This document shows positions 22,906 through 33,530 of a DNA stretch of 64,000 nt, one piece after another. This stretch comes from Peromyscus leucopus (lineage: Eukaryota; Chordata; Mammalia; Rodentia; Cricetidae). The DNA is taken from positions 116,012,534-116,076,533 of the forward strand of contig NC_051083.1 in the NCBI RefSeq assembly GCF_004664715.2, read 5' to 3'. The position numbers and the translations under genes are program-made. Within the stretch, counting starts at the first letter, position 1, and each line of letters starts with the position of its first letter. The notes below the pieces were generated by a model that saw only the letters and a program-made list of their open reading frames with translations, was not told the origin of the DNA and searched no databases.

Positions 22906-25900
22906 AACAATAAAAAATGAAAACATGGCACCAATTAGTGACTTGGTACTCAGAACCTATATTTGTAATTATATTTACAGTTTGATTAGACTATCTGCTA
23001 AATTTGCAAAAAAAAAATGTTTAATTCTTTAACCTATTTTATTCTACTACCTGTCAGGCACTGGTAAAATTAGGCCACTATCTTACTAATTTTACAAATC
23101 AAAATTGGGAATTGGAGCCCCCACCAAATTCTACTTATTTCCATTTCAGTGTAAGTGAAATGAAGAAGAGCTTTTTTTTTTAAAGGGGGAAAAAGAAGTA
23201 CAGTTACTAATGATTCTGCATAGCACAGCTCATCCCACAGACTGCCAGATCTCGGCCACCTTGGGCTGTGTTTCACCTAAGGGCATCCTCAGCAACACTC
23301 TTCAAAGACGAGGAAAAGAACCAACTGGCATTCCAAGTAGCACATGAGCTGCCTCAGCTACCTCCATCATTTCCTACAATGTAGTGTAGATGCTGTTCCT
23401 TCTTCACACATCACTGTCTTACTGGTCATGCCGTTCAAAGCCAATTCAAGTCAAAAACATTCATTTTGTTTGTTTCCTGCTGATAGCTGAGAGCAGGTAC
23501 TGGCTTTTTCCTGGAGACCAGGGGAGTTCAGGGCTCCCATTAGTGGACAATACTTATGGCAAGATAAAAGTGCTTTAGCATGCTCAGAAATGGATGAGCA
23601 AGATGGATGGAACAGAAAGATTGCTTTCACGGTTAGATGCAAATTAAAAATTAATCTAGAAAAGTGAGATCAAAAGCAACAGCTGGGTGTGGATTCATGC
23701 TCCAATTTCAAAAGTAAATACTGTATTTAAATAGTAATTTTATGAATCCATTTAATTTAATTTTAAGTCCCTATTTAAAATATTATAGTCTCATAGTGCT
23801 TTTTGTAAAAACTGAAACTACTAAGTCCTTAAATGACACATTTAGATTGTTTATATTTGACATGTTTTATCCAAGTTTCAGCAGTCTTGCAAATTTTGGC
23901 AAAAGGCTGAGAAGATGGACAAAACCGATTATTTTAGAGAAATAAAAATAGAGGCCATTGTAAAATACAAAGACTACAAAATGCTAACTAAGAATCACAA
24001 CTGATTAGAATTTAGTTTATTTACAAATGATTCGGTAAATTTTGGTTTAGAGTCACTGATTCGTTGTGACTTGTCTTGTTAATTCAATTTATAGTCAAAT
24101 GACTTGTGATTTTCTTCAATAAGATCATTAGTCATTGCACAACTAAAGAGTGCCAACTTAAAGTTTCATTTCCCCCAAAACTCGGTTAAATTTCATCAAA
24201 ATGTTCGAGCTTTGAGCTTGCTTTCTTAAACTTTTAAAATGTCATAGAAACATGTTGCACCAAAAGACAACTCCCCTGAACGTTCCTCACTGAATCTCTT
24301 CCTAAAAATAAGTCAATGCTAGCTAGTATCTTCCAGTGCTTAGAGCAACACGAGAACAGCTCTCCTCTAAGTTCACCATCTATGTCTTTGTCAAAAGTTT
24401 AAGAAGTTAAACGAGATAGCATGTTGCATCAAAATGTCAAACTACAAAAAGTTCATTTTGCACAAAACATTCCCATATCCATTAAGAACTACATCTAGAC
24501 TAGCTCAGGTATATTCTTTCTGGAATTATGATTTTAGAAGACAGAAATCAAGTGGTTCAAAGAGCCCAAAGGTAAAAAGACACACAACTCTCAATGTCTA
24601 ACCAGGCAATAGTTAACAAAGGGCAAAGGCCCAACACACGAACAAGACTATTTAGAAATCACTGGTGACCAGGATTCACCTGGATAATTAAGATCAACGG
24701 GATACCAATCAACAGACGTAATTTTGCTTTTTTTGTATTCTGAGCCAATCTGATCTGCTTTGAGTTGGAGTCTCAAATGTTCCAGAGAAAGATGTAAAAA
24801 GGAGGAACAATTGTTTCCCATAATGGCTAGGCAGCCTTAGGCAAGTCACATGGCTTGACTCTGTTTTATCAACCATGGCAAAGGCAGTAAAGTCTTTGCC
24901 AACTCCACTGTTCTGAAAATCAATCCAAGTACCTGTCTTAAGGTATCCCAAATGTTTCCTCTTTGATTGTAATTTTCATGAAGAAAAACAACCTTTATAC
25001 ATACAAAAAATTGATTTTATACTTTCCAATGGGAGAATACATATTGAGTAGAAAATGTTAAATCTACTTCAGCTGTTGGAAAATGTTTCCTCCCTATTAT
25101 AATAATAGTAATGTTAATAACTATATAAAGTAGAAAAGGTACACTATATGTCACAGAAATAGATGGATTACTATTTGATACTTGTGAGATTATTTCATAA
25201 GTATTAGTAAGAAGAATTCATACCACACCTCCATGGAATATTGCTATTCTACATTAGTCAAACGATGGTAAAACTGACTATAATTTTGAAACACACATAA
25301 AAGAAAATAAGTTCAAATGAGAAAAAAAAGAGGTTTTGTTCTGAGACAAAAACCAACCAAACAAAAACCCCCAAAACTCTGATTGACATTTGGGCAGGGA
25401 AACACTTGCCAAAGCTTGCGACTTCACTGCAGCTTGTAGAGAACTGGAAACTCAGCTAAACTGAAGTGAAAGACAATTGTGAAAACCTTTTCTAGTTCTT
25501 TTGCATAATCAGTCATTTTAAATGTCTCTCTGCTCCCATCCCTGCCATTTCTCCAAACCTGTACTCAGCCTCCTTCTGTGATCAACAGAAAAGATTGTCC
25601 ATTTGGGGAGGTAAGGCCTCTTTTGGAAACAATTCTCTTTCACCTGGATTCACTTTTGCTAGACTGCATCTTACTTATTATTCAAAGAATAGTCTGAAGA
25701 GCACGAGGCATTTGCATTTGGAAAATGGCACTTGTGCAAAAGGTTCCAATACAAAGGTTTTACACACTTTCTGCCAGTACATAAAAACTCTCTCCATGCC
25801 CTCATCTCTCTACTTGATTTATAACCTATGATTAGCATACCTTTAAACTAGTAAGTACCAGTTTCTCAACTGAAGATGACAAATGGCTCAATTTTAGACA

Positions 25901-26744
25901 CTCAAGCTGAGAGGCAGGATTCCTGTGACACAATAAATGTAACGGCTACTCTACATAACTTTATACATGCTCAGAAATTTATTGGAATGTGAATACTTGA
26001 TTTTCAAGTTATTTAAGAGGAATGATTTGAAGTTAACATTTGAACTTGTTACCATATGTAGGTAATTATTTTTTCTTTTAAAAATTGAGTATATTATTGA
26101 CTATGGAAGGTCAGATCTACATGTGAAATTCTATGAACAGATTTTGTGTACACTCAAAAGTGAGGCCTTTTAAATGTATGCCTCAAGAAACTTATAGAGA
26201 TGTTTTGAAGAGTGCATATTAACATGAACCTGTCATGTTTTTCTATCACATATACCTCTGTTCCCCACTAATGACATTTAACTGAAATCAAACACCACAT
26301 ATAAACAACAAAACACTAGCATTGAAAAGCTAAACAGAACCCAATTTAATACAACATATCAATGGGGGAAATGGTATTAGGTATATTAGTTACATTCTAC
26401 ATCAATCCAATAGACTAGCCTGTAAACAAAACAGTAAGGTAACACTTCAAAAACAATTTATCCACCAAGAATGTACAGTAAGCCTACAGTACATCGTGGA
26501 AATTCATTTAACATAAATCATTGTTGGAAAAAAAAAATCACAAAATTTTACGGTTATGTTCAATATGGTAATCCATATCAGATGGAAAAGCTGTATGGTT
26601 GTATTCTATATGCTAATTCATATACAATTGATAATCCATATTAGGTAACACACGGTGGTCAATTTTCTATTTGCTTTAACATCTCCACAGATTTCTGAAT
26701 GCTTTCTTTTACATTTGAATTTTTCAACTGGTGTATGTGCTTTA

Positions 26745-26875
26745 CTATATTGACTGCACCATGCTTATTGTTGTGTTGGTAGAAGAGGACATACGAGAAT
26801 ACACATAGAAAGGCCATGTGGAGTTTCTTGTTGAGAGATTCTGATACTCCATAACTCTGCTGCTCAGAATTTCAA
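26745..26875 (-). other. Mbnl3: Alternative reading frame of the last Mbnl3 exon
   Basis: If the 95-nt exon is skipped, phase 1 from the preceding exon (33530-33371 or the 36-nt cassette) joins this exon as G|TT GAA ATT. That opens a 43-residue tail starting VEILSSRVMEYQ and ending at a stop at 26745-26747. MBNL1 and MBNL2 have a frame-shifted alternative C-terminus made the same way (EIISRNGMECQ...). Over the first 31 residues from Glu the two align without gaps and share E1, I2, S4, M8, E9, Q11, R16, Y25 and S29-S31. This looks like an ancestral second frame still open here. Use of it in this species is an inference. Confidence 0.6.
26864..26875 (-). CDS. Mbnl3: Mbnl3 last coding exon segment (C-terminus LKF, stop)
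   Basis: A strong acceptor (ttgttttctatttcag on the minus strand) precedes TTG AAA TTC TGA, giving Leu-Lys-Phe and a stop at 26864-26866. The 95-nt exon ends on a full codon (Gln), so the junction reads GNQ-LKF, which agrees with the C-terminus I know for mammalian MBNL3. The rest of this exon is 3' UTR. If the 95-nt exon is skipped, the exon is read in another frame to a stop at 26745-26747 (described separately). The segment is tiny, but acceptor, phase and peptide all agree. Confidence 0.9.
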   Translation of the reverse strand: MKF

Positions 26876-28024
26876 CTGAAATAGAAAACAACACAAGAGA
26901 GTCAGTAAGAAAGAGTGAAGGGTTATTGAACAAGGCATCAGGAGACTAGTTCTTATTCCACTTCTACAAATGAACTAAGCCAAGATATGCCCCACTCTGA
27001 ACTTTAGACCCTATGTCTGTGACAGTGGGGCTAATGCAAACAATCACTAAAGAGACAGACACACAGCTAGAATAGTCTATGAACGGGTCCCATAATGGGC
27101 CATATTTAAGGCATTAGCTCACAATGCCAAAACTTGTTGCTCCTCATCCAACCATCAATTCACCTCATTCAACAGATATGTACCCCCAAGAAGTATTTAA
27201 TATCAAACACTTTGCAAAGGTCCAATAGTAAACAAAGCTTTGCACTTTCAGCTGACTATCTTATACCCTTGCAGAAATAACCCGAGTAAGTCCTATACTA
27301 TTATACAAAACAACATTTTTGATCTTTGGAGAAAATCTTCACATGTGTTACTCGTGAAAGTTATTATATTCTGCCAAATGTCTTATTTTTTAAAGGAATC
27401 AAGTAGAAGAAAAGTCATTCTTCCAAACATATTTTATGTAAATCAGCTTTGTTTGGATTTTCTTTCCCCTGATGTGCCTGTGAGAACTGAGCAAACAGTG
27501 GGCAAACCTCCCCTCTCACGTCAAGGGCTTCCCCAAGTTGCTACTATGCTAAATAACACCTGTGAAAACTATTCTAACTGTCATCTCCTCCAGTCCTCCC
27601 ATGGCCTTTTAAAAACATTCCTATGACTGACGGGACTTGCTTATCTAGTGTTCAATAACCATGGCACCTATTAATGGGAGATGGGGAACTACGCCAGCGG
27701 CAGGCATATCAGCTACCTCCTTCAACCAAATGACACACTAAAGGTGCAATTCAGAGCAGACTCACTTGTTAGGTCTCTAGAGTTCAGCTATCTAGGATTC
27801 TTAAGTATCTTCAACAGACATGTTTCATGTGAATGACGGCTTGAACTAAGTGTGTGCTACTAATGGCCCCTCAACTGGGCAACGTAGAGGTCCAAAGTTA
27901 AGGTGGGGAAACAATGAAAACAGTTATTGGATTACTCAATTATTTGATGTGTCATTCAAACTTCAAAACAGCTAGCACAATTCCACTTGACACACTGCAA
28001 CATACAGAAGGAGCACAGCTTTTT

Positions 28025-28186
28025 CTTTTGTTTTTTTTTTTTTTGAGACAGGGTTTTTCCGTGTAGTTTTGGTGCCTGTCCTGTCCTGGATCTCTGTACA
28101 CCAGGCTGGCCTCAAACTCAAAGAGATCCCTCCTGGCTCTGCCTCCCAAGTGCTGGGTTTAAAGGCGTGTGCCACCACTGCCCGGC
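28025..28186 (-). mobile_element. B1 SINE with 16-bp target duplication
   Basis: Young antisense B1 (gagacagggtttttccgtgt, agttttggtgcctgtcctgt, aaaggcgtgtgccaccactg). The 16-bp direct repeat aggagcacagcttttt is at 28009-28024 and 28187-28202. Confidence 0.96.
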
Positions 28187-28324
28187 AGGAGCACAGCTTT
28201 TTATACTGACTCACAAAGAAACGGAATCCTCACTGTCTTTAAGATGATCCTATCAGCCAAATTCTGACAAATTGACTTTGTTTTACTGCAACAAAAAAAT
28301 GAAGCTTAAGAATCTTAAAGAATT

Positions 28325-28481
28325 AAGCCCAGCATGGCAGTGCGAGCCTTTGATCCCAGTATTTGGGAGACAGAGGCAGGCAGATTTCTGAGTTTGAGGT
28401 CATGGTCTACATAGTGAATTCCAGAGCAGTCAGGGTCACAGAGAAATTTTGTCTTGAAAACAAAACAAACAAACAAAAAAG
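28325..28481 (+). mobile_element. B1-like SINE with 11-bp target duplication
   Basis: Older sense B1 (gcccagcatggcagtgcgag, agacagaggcaggcagattt, tttgtcttgaaaac, CAAA-rich tail). Direct repeat cttaaagaatt is at 28314-28324 and 28482-28492. Confidence 0.9.
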
Positions 28482-29795
28482 CTTAAAGAATTCAAATTCA
28501 AATGTGATTTGTGCTTTTGGCTAAAACAAACAAACAAACAAAAAACCTCTTGCCCCTTTGAAAATAGAAAAAAACATTACTGAGTCTGAGCTCATTAGAA
28601 AAATACAGTAACAGCTGTCATCTCCACATCAAAAGAATCACCTCTCTCACATTTCAGTTTTGAAACTTTGGAATTCACAGTCAAATTCAAGTTATAAGCA
28701 ATGTCTTTAAGTGAAAATGTTTACCCAAACTTTAGCAAATACAATTGTGTAAATAAAAGACACAACCTACAAATACCACCTACTAATACTTAAACTTACT
28801 GTTCTACTGGTAACTTCTACATGTGTGAAACAAACATGCTCCTATTCAGCTCATCTATTGATAATTGGGGCATCTATAGTAGTAAAAAAAAAAGATTTTA
28901 GATTAAAATGATTTCTTAGGAGAATCCTGTTTATTTTGTTCACTGCCTGAGTTTGTTACATTAAAATGATGCTCAATTTCACAGAAAACTTTAAGCATAT
29001 TTACTATTTGCACCGTGTCAATTTTGGAGAGCATGGGGTGGAGTGTGGTTTATCCAGCAAATGAATGATATGCCTTGAGTCTTAGCTATCATGCTTTAAA
29101 TTTAAGCAGCAGCCTTGGGGCAAGTGAGCATTTTGATAAGGCAGATCAGGGATCACAGTACTCAGTAACTACTAATTGCTTCGAAACTTCAAGATATCCT
29201 AAAAGTTGGCCATTTGCCTGTGACTCCGCCTGAAAAAACCTAAACCAAATGAAAAGTGGAAACAACACAAGCACATCTAATGTCTGCATGAGAAGGAATC
29301 TCTGATGTAATCATTGGGTGATAATAAAGATGTGCATTCCTTGGAAAGAAATGTGATAGCATGCTTTCTTTCCAGTGGAACTAAAGGTGATGTGTTTACT
29401 AAATCAAAGTTCAAACACAATAACCAAAAACAAGGGGAGCAGTAAAATAAATTATCCTCTTCACCAGGATGAGAAAGCTTTTAAGACATACTCAGTACAG
29501 CATATACATTTGAGGATTGGTGTGGTAGCAATAATTTGATATAGAAAAGCATGAATAACATCTGCTCACCAATTAACAATGAGTAAAATGCTGCCAATTT
29601 ACTCTGAGATAAAAGAGAAAAATCACATACAATACCCTAATTATACATAAAAATAAAAGTTCCAAATCTAATGACTGGTTAAGAAATGCATAAGCATATG
29701 GATTAAGCACTTTCACCAATCCAAAAGGCATATACTGTGCCTTTTCAACACACTGTGGTTATCTAGGTCTGAACAGATGAAATAAATGGCCAAAC

Positions 29796-29890
29796 CTGAT
29801 TGCCTGTAGTTGTTGGAACGAAGGGAACGCTGGTGGCAGGTGTTGCTGCTGCAGACACAGTGGAGGGTGTAGCACCGTGCATCATGGGCA
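29796..29890 (-). CDS. Mbnl3: Mbnl3 95-nt exon (C-terminal region)
   Basis: Exon of exactly 95 nt, the size of the corresponding MBNL1/2 exon. It completes a Val codon with its first two bases, then encodes [20 protein letters not shown] followed by [11 protein letters not shown] and ends on a complete codon. This is the Ala/Thr/Ser-rich C-terminal stretch shared by muscleblind proteins and holds no zinc finger. The acceptor is cttctgaaag. The donor is CAG|GTTTGG, which lacks the usual A at +3 and G at +5, so the exon may be skipped at times. Because 95 is not a multiple of three, skipping shifts the frame of the last exon. Confidence 0.95.
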
Positions 29891-31576
29891 CTTTCAGAAG
29901 GAAATCATGGAAGCAACACATGGAAGGGTGAAGCATTTACACAACCATGACAGATACGATGGAATGGGGCACAGTAGATATCCCAGCAACAAGCCACGTA
30001 ACATCATCATGATGGATATACACCAGGGTACAACATGCAATCAAAGTCAGTGCAAAGCAGCACAGCATGGAATGGAAGAAAATTTAAAAAGAGAAAAGGG
30101 GAAAGCCAATTATAGTTATCATTAAGGAAAACAGAGCCATTCTTAACAATTTGAGCAAAATAACATTGTAGTGTATTCAAAATGCTGAATTTTCAGGAAG
30201 GGTTGTAATGAATGCATATGAAAAAAAATCTGCTGTTACCAGGGCTACCTATTAAAGCTAGTTAAGCAGACAAGTCACTGGGTTGCATAGTCAAAATTAA
30301 TTACAGAATTGTCAACTGGTGTTTGGGTTCACTGACAAGTGCTATTACTAGATTTTTCTGGTACAAATGGCAGTTTGATGTGTACTTACCTGATCTGAAT
30401 GTAAAAAGGATGGTGGTTCTGTTGATAAGTATGTGGTAGAAGAGCAGGTATGAAGAATACAGTGGACTATGTATTCAGTTTGGTAAGTTCCTTGGAAATT
30501 TTAGCTATTGTCAAATACACGAGTGCTCCATAGTAAATCTTGTCTTCACAGCAAATATTAGAGCTACAATGGCTAGCAGCTGCAAAATCTCTTTCAGGAT
30601 ATTTTTTCTTTGCTTTGCTACTTTCTATTTCATTCTCAAAGCCTTTGGATGCTTTTCTAATTTCCAGCTTATTTTGGAAAGCCAACTAGGGAATTGATGT
30701 GTGAATGGCAATGTGTGAATGTGAAGCATACACATATATTAATTTATCATGTCAAATTCAGATTTTCTGAAAGTCTACTGACAAAGTGAATGGCCAGGAG
30801 GAAAATGCAATCAATGCCAAAGTAAGCAAGACTTTCCCAAATAGTGATAAACAGAAACTCCAGAGCTGTCCCTTTTCTCCATCTCTGGTTACTTACTTCC
30901 TACGGCCATCTTTCATTGTCTCACGTGCTAATTCTAAAAACACTCATGTTCCTCTCATTGGAAGTACAGCAACTGTGCAGGAAGCAGCAGTGCCAAAGCA
31001 TGCAATTGCATTCATAAGCAGAGCTCTGAAAGGGAAAGACCAAGGAAGCAGCCCCAAGAAACAAGTCACAAGGTGTGAAAAGAGAGACACACTTCTCAAA
31101 GTTGCAGATGTCTGTTCTTCCACTTACATTCACAGAATGTTCCTGTTAGTATCAACGCAATGTTAACTCCTATGGGGACATCTAAGGCTTCAACAACAGG
31201 CCTCATCCCTTTGCCAGGGTTCAGATAGTGCTGCATTTGTGTGGCTTCTATGTGTTCATCATTTTAACCTTTCCCTTTATATCTCAGTAACTCCGCAATC
31301 ACTGCAGTCTACCAGTGGGATGGAGGGCAAGCTGCTGCAATTCTTTAAGATGAGCGGAAGTGGGTTGATAGGAGAAGCTGATGTGTTCCTTCTTCCTCAC
31401 TTGAAACAAAACTAACTTCTCATGATCTGTTCCTGGTCCCCATGAAGACTATAGGAACTGTGACAACCCAGTGGCTTTCTTATCTTCTTTTCTATTAGTG
31501 AAATACAAAATGGCTTAGGGATGGCTATCAGATAGTGGTGGTAGCTAACGAAAGAAGTGTGTGTAACTGGCTATTC

Positions 31577-31607
31577 CACCTGATCTTAGCCAGAAGGCGG
31601 AGAGGAT
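31577..31607 (-). pseudogene. Short U2 snRNA-derived retropseudogene fragment
   Basis: The minus strand reads atcctctccgccttctggctaagatcaggtg, close to the 5' end of U2 snRNA (atcgcttctcggccttttggctaagatcaagtg). Only about 31 nt remain. Flanks gtaactggc (31563-31571) and gtgactggt (31608-31616) may be a decayed target duplication, as expected for a truncated snRNA retrocopy. Not functional. Confidence 0.6.
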
Positions 31608-31723
31608 GTGACTGGTAGTTTAAAAATCACATCATCACCCCAAATCACTTTTGAAATGATTCTGTTGTGTAATTTCTGGGCAGATGATGCTCCATCTTTG
31701 AACACCAAAGCACCCATCACAGG

Positions 31724-31790
31724 GGCTGGAGAGATGGCTCAGCCATTAAACACCAAGCTCACAATCAAAACGTAAGAATCCATCACAGAA
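31724..31790 (+). mobile_element. B2 SINE head, truncated
   Basis: ggggctggagagatggctcagccattaaa is the tRNA-like start of B2. Similarity is lost after about 65 bp. Confidence 0.75.
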
Positions 31791-32232
31791 CATGGCAGGA
31801 TGTTCTAGCTTTGCTTAAGTCAAACTTTCTCAACAACTGTGTAATGAATGCATTACACTATAAGGATAACTTTGGGAGAGGATCGTTTCATTGTAGTTTA
31901 TAAGTTATATATTTTAAATGTATTTTTTTTAAATAATACATACAAGGCCAAGAAAATCATCTAGTTTCACTACAAAAAGAAACATTTAAAAATATTTCAG
32001 TTGCTTTTTTTTTTCAGGATAGAAATGGAAATGGCAGGGTTAAAATTTGGCTACTGTGGCAACCTATTAGAGCTTGAGAAATATATTTATTTTGATTCCA
32101 AAAAATACCATATTAAACCCTAAATACTCAGAAAATGTCCACTCACATCATTTGGTCACTCAGGTTTTCATAGTTACAGTAGAAAAATGTCTTTAGGTTA
32201 GAGAAAGTTGAGAATTTTTGTACAAAACCTAC

Positions 32233-32268
32233 CAAAAGTTGAAGCGGGTGCCATGCACAGTATTGGCC
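32233..32268 (-). CDS. Mbnl3: Mbnl3 36-nt cassette exon
   Basis: A 36-nt micro-exon that adds Gly-Pro-Ile-Leu-Cys-Met-Ala-Pro-Ala-Ser-Thr-Phe in frame (2+33+1 nt; phase 1 in and out), so inclusion or skipping keeps the frame. MBNL1 and MBNL2 have an equal-length alternative exon with related residues (G-[SP]-[IV]-L-C-M-[TA]-P-A), which is my main support. Acceptor gtgtacag follows a long pyrimidine tract (32283-32330 complement). The donor is G|GTAGGT. TGCATG occurs in the exon (32252-32257) and again 9-14 nt upstream of it (32277-32282), suggesting RBFOX control. Confidence 0.88.
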
Positions 32269-33370
32269 CTGTACACCATGCAGAAAAGCGTGGAAAGTAA
32301 AGAAAAGAGAGATTTCATTATTAAGGCCTTACAGATAGAAGTGAATTTTAACTAGAAAGATATTTTTTGCAATATCAATTAATCAGCACATGCAAACCAG
32401 TAATCACCCATGCTTATAATTACAGGTTAGATTTATGACCACAGACCCAGGGAATAAAAGTAACTCACAGGTTAAAAAAGAACTTTATCTTTTCTTTAAA
32501 GGAATCATATCACTTAAAATATATATTTATTCTAGGCAAATGCACTGTAAATAATTTATCCATGAAGTAGTTTTTTTTTGTTGTTTACTACACACATTCT
32601 TTTAAAGGTATGCTCCAGGATCTAAGCCTGTATTTAGAGAATTAATCTATTAGCTAGCTGATCAATTTATTATTTTCTATGTCTGAGTATACAGCACTAT
32701 GTATTTGGACATGTTTATGTAATTTTTAAGTCTTATAAAAATGATTTTTAAAGCAAATGGTACCTTCACTTTACATTTTTCAAATAAAATTTCCACATTT
32801 TTTTGATAGGGGATTAAGTCCAGGGCTTTGCACATGTTAGACAAGTTCTCTATTAGACATACATCCCCAAATATTTACTTTCACTTAATAATAATTTCTA
32901 AGACTTAAGAGGCTAAAACTACCTGTTTTACATAGACTATAAATATACTATAAATTTATGAATTTAAAAAAAATTACTGATCTTGTTATAGTTACATGGA
33001 CTACAGAATTTTACAGTATTGAAGTTGGAAAATTCTTTTGACAGATAATTGCTATCTGTGAAATAATAGCTACAAGTCAAGTAATTAGTTGAGATAAAAC
33101 CAGTGAATCAACCTTTAGAAGCAAAAAAACAAACAAAACAAAACAAAAAACCGATCAAATATAAAAACTCCTTTCCTATTTTAATTTCAATCCATTCATT
33201 TCCGAAATCATACACATTATTCTTGATAACAGCAAATCAAATGTAATTGTTTTATTTTACTTGTAGTCAAAATGCACGAATGTGTCCTCCAACAAAAGTC
33301 CTTTAGAAGCTGCTTTGCAATGTACAGATTCAAACTGCTAAACTCAAGCCTCCCAGAGCTGTGTTCTCAC
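32269..33370 (-). other. Mbnl3: Mbnl3 intron upstream of the 36-nt cassette
   Basis: Donor CAACAG|GTGAGA at 33370. It holds an ID-like SINE at 32796-32880 and an A/CAAA-rich run near 33121-33150. Otherwise AT-rich. Confidence 0.85.
32796..32880 (-). mobile_element. ID-like SINE remnant
   Basis: Antisense ID-type sequence: gataggggattaagtccagg, gctttgcacatgttagacaa. Confidence 0.55.
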
Positions 33371-33530
33371 CTGTTGGGATAAATGCCGCCGCCGCCGGCT
33401 GCGGAATCTGCATGTTAGCCAGAGCCTGTTGGCAGTGGAAAACATTGGGATTAAAGACTGGGGTGGCACCATTGGCCTTATCAAGGGCTGACCTCTTTGG
33501 TATCAGCTGAAGTGCACCAGGTGGCAGAGC
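33371..33530 (-). CDS. Mbnl3: Mbnl3 exon after zinc fingers 3/4 (160 nt)
   Basis: Encodes 53 residues plus one base: [20 protein letters not shown], then a [20 protein letters not shown] segment and [13 protein letters not shown]. The [19 protein letters not shown] core is the muscleblind signature downstream of the second zinc-finger pair; the KR-containing core probably contributes to nuclear localisation. The acceptor is tttctctatag and the donor GTGAGA. The trailing base (phase 1) joins either GG of the 36-nt cassette (Gly) or TG of the 95-nt exon (Val), and both keep frame. Near the end four alanines (GCGGCGGCGGCA) form a small GC-rich expansion relative to the PQ-AFIP wording I know from relatives. 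Confidence 0.96.

Larger units (their letters stand above)
19245..26863 (-). other. Mbnl3: Probable Mbnl3 3' UTR (long), end not proven
   Basis: From the stop codon at 26864 the minus strand runs about 7.6 kb with no further splice or coding signal that I recognise. MBNL genes usually have long AT-rich 3' UTRs, so much of this is likely UTR. Minus-strand AATAAA signals (plus TTTATT) occur near 25979, 24016, 20415, 19443 and 19268. The last is followed in transcript direction by T/G-rich sequence (19190-19255), making it a reasonable distal poly(A) candidate. The stretch contains a B1 (19521), an ID-like SINE (20995), a (GGT)n(TG)n tract (21591) and an L1 tail (22801), so the UTR could instead end upstream of these. 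Confidence 0.5.
26876..29795 (-). other. Mbnl3: Mbnl3 intron between the 95-nt exon and the last exon
   Basis: The donor reads CAG|GTTTGG, unusually weak for +3 to +6, at 29795. The acceptor is ctatttcag before 26875. It contains B1 copies at 28025-28186 and 28325-28481. A plus-strand frame at 27240-27626 has no family resemblance. Confidence 0.85.
29891..32232 (-). other. Mbnl3: Mbnl3 intron between the 36-nt cassette and the 95-nt exon
   Basis: Donor G|GTAGGT at 32232 and acceptor ctgaaag at 29891. It contains a U2 snRNA-like scrap (31577-31607) and a truncated B2 head (31724-31790). Frames at 30467-30685 (minus) and 30786-31166 (plus) show no recognisable domain. Confidence 0.85.

Noticed and set aside
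27240..27626. 128-codon plus-strand frame antisense to an Mbnl3 intron
   Set aside because: No family resemblance, no regular exon borders, composition like neighbouring non-coding DNA.
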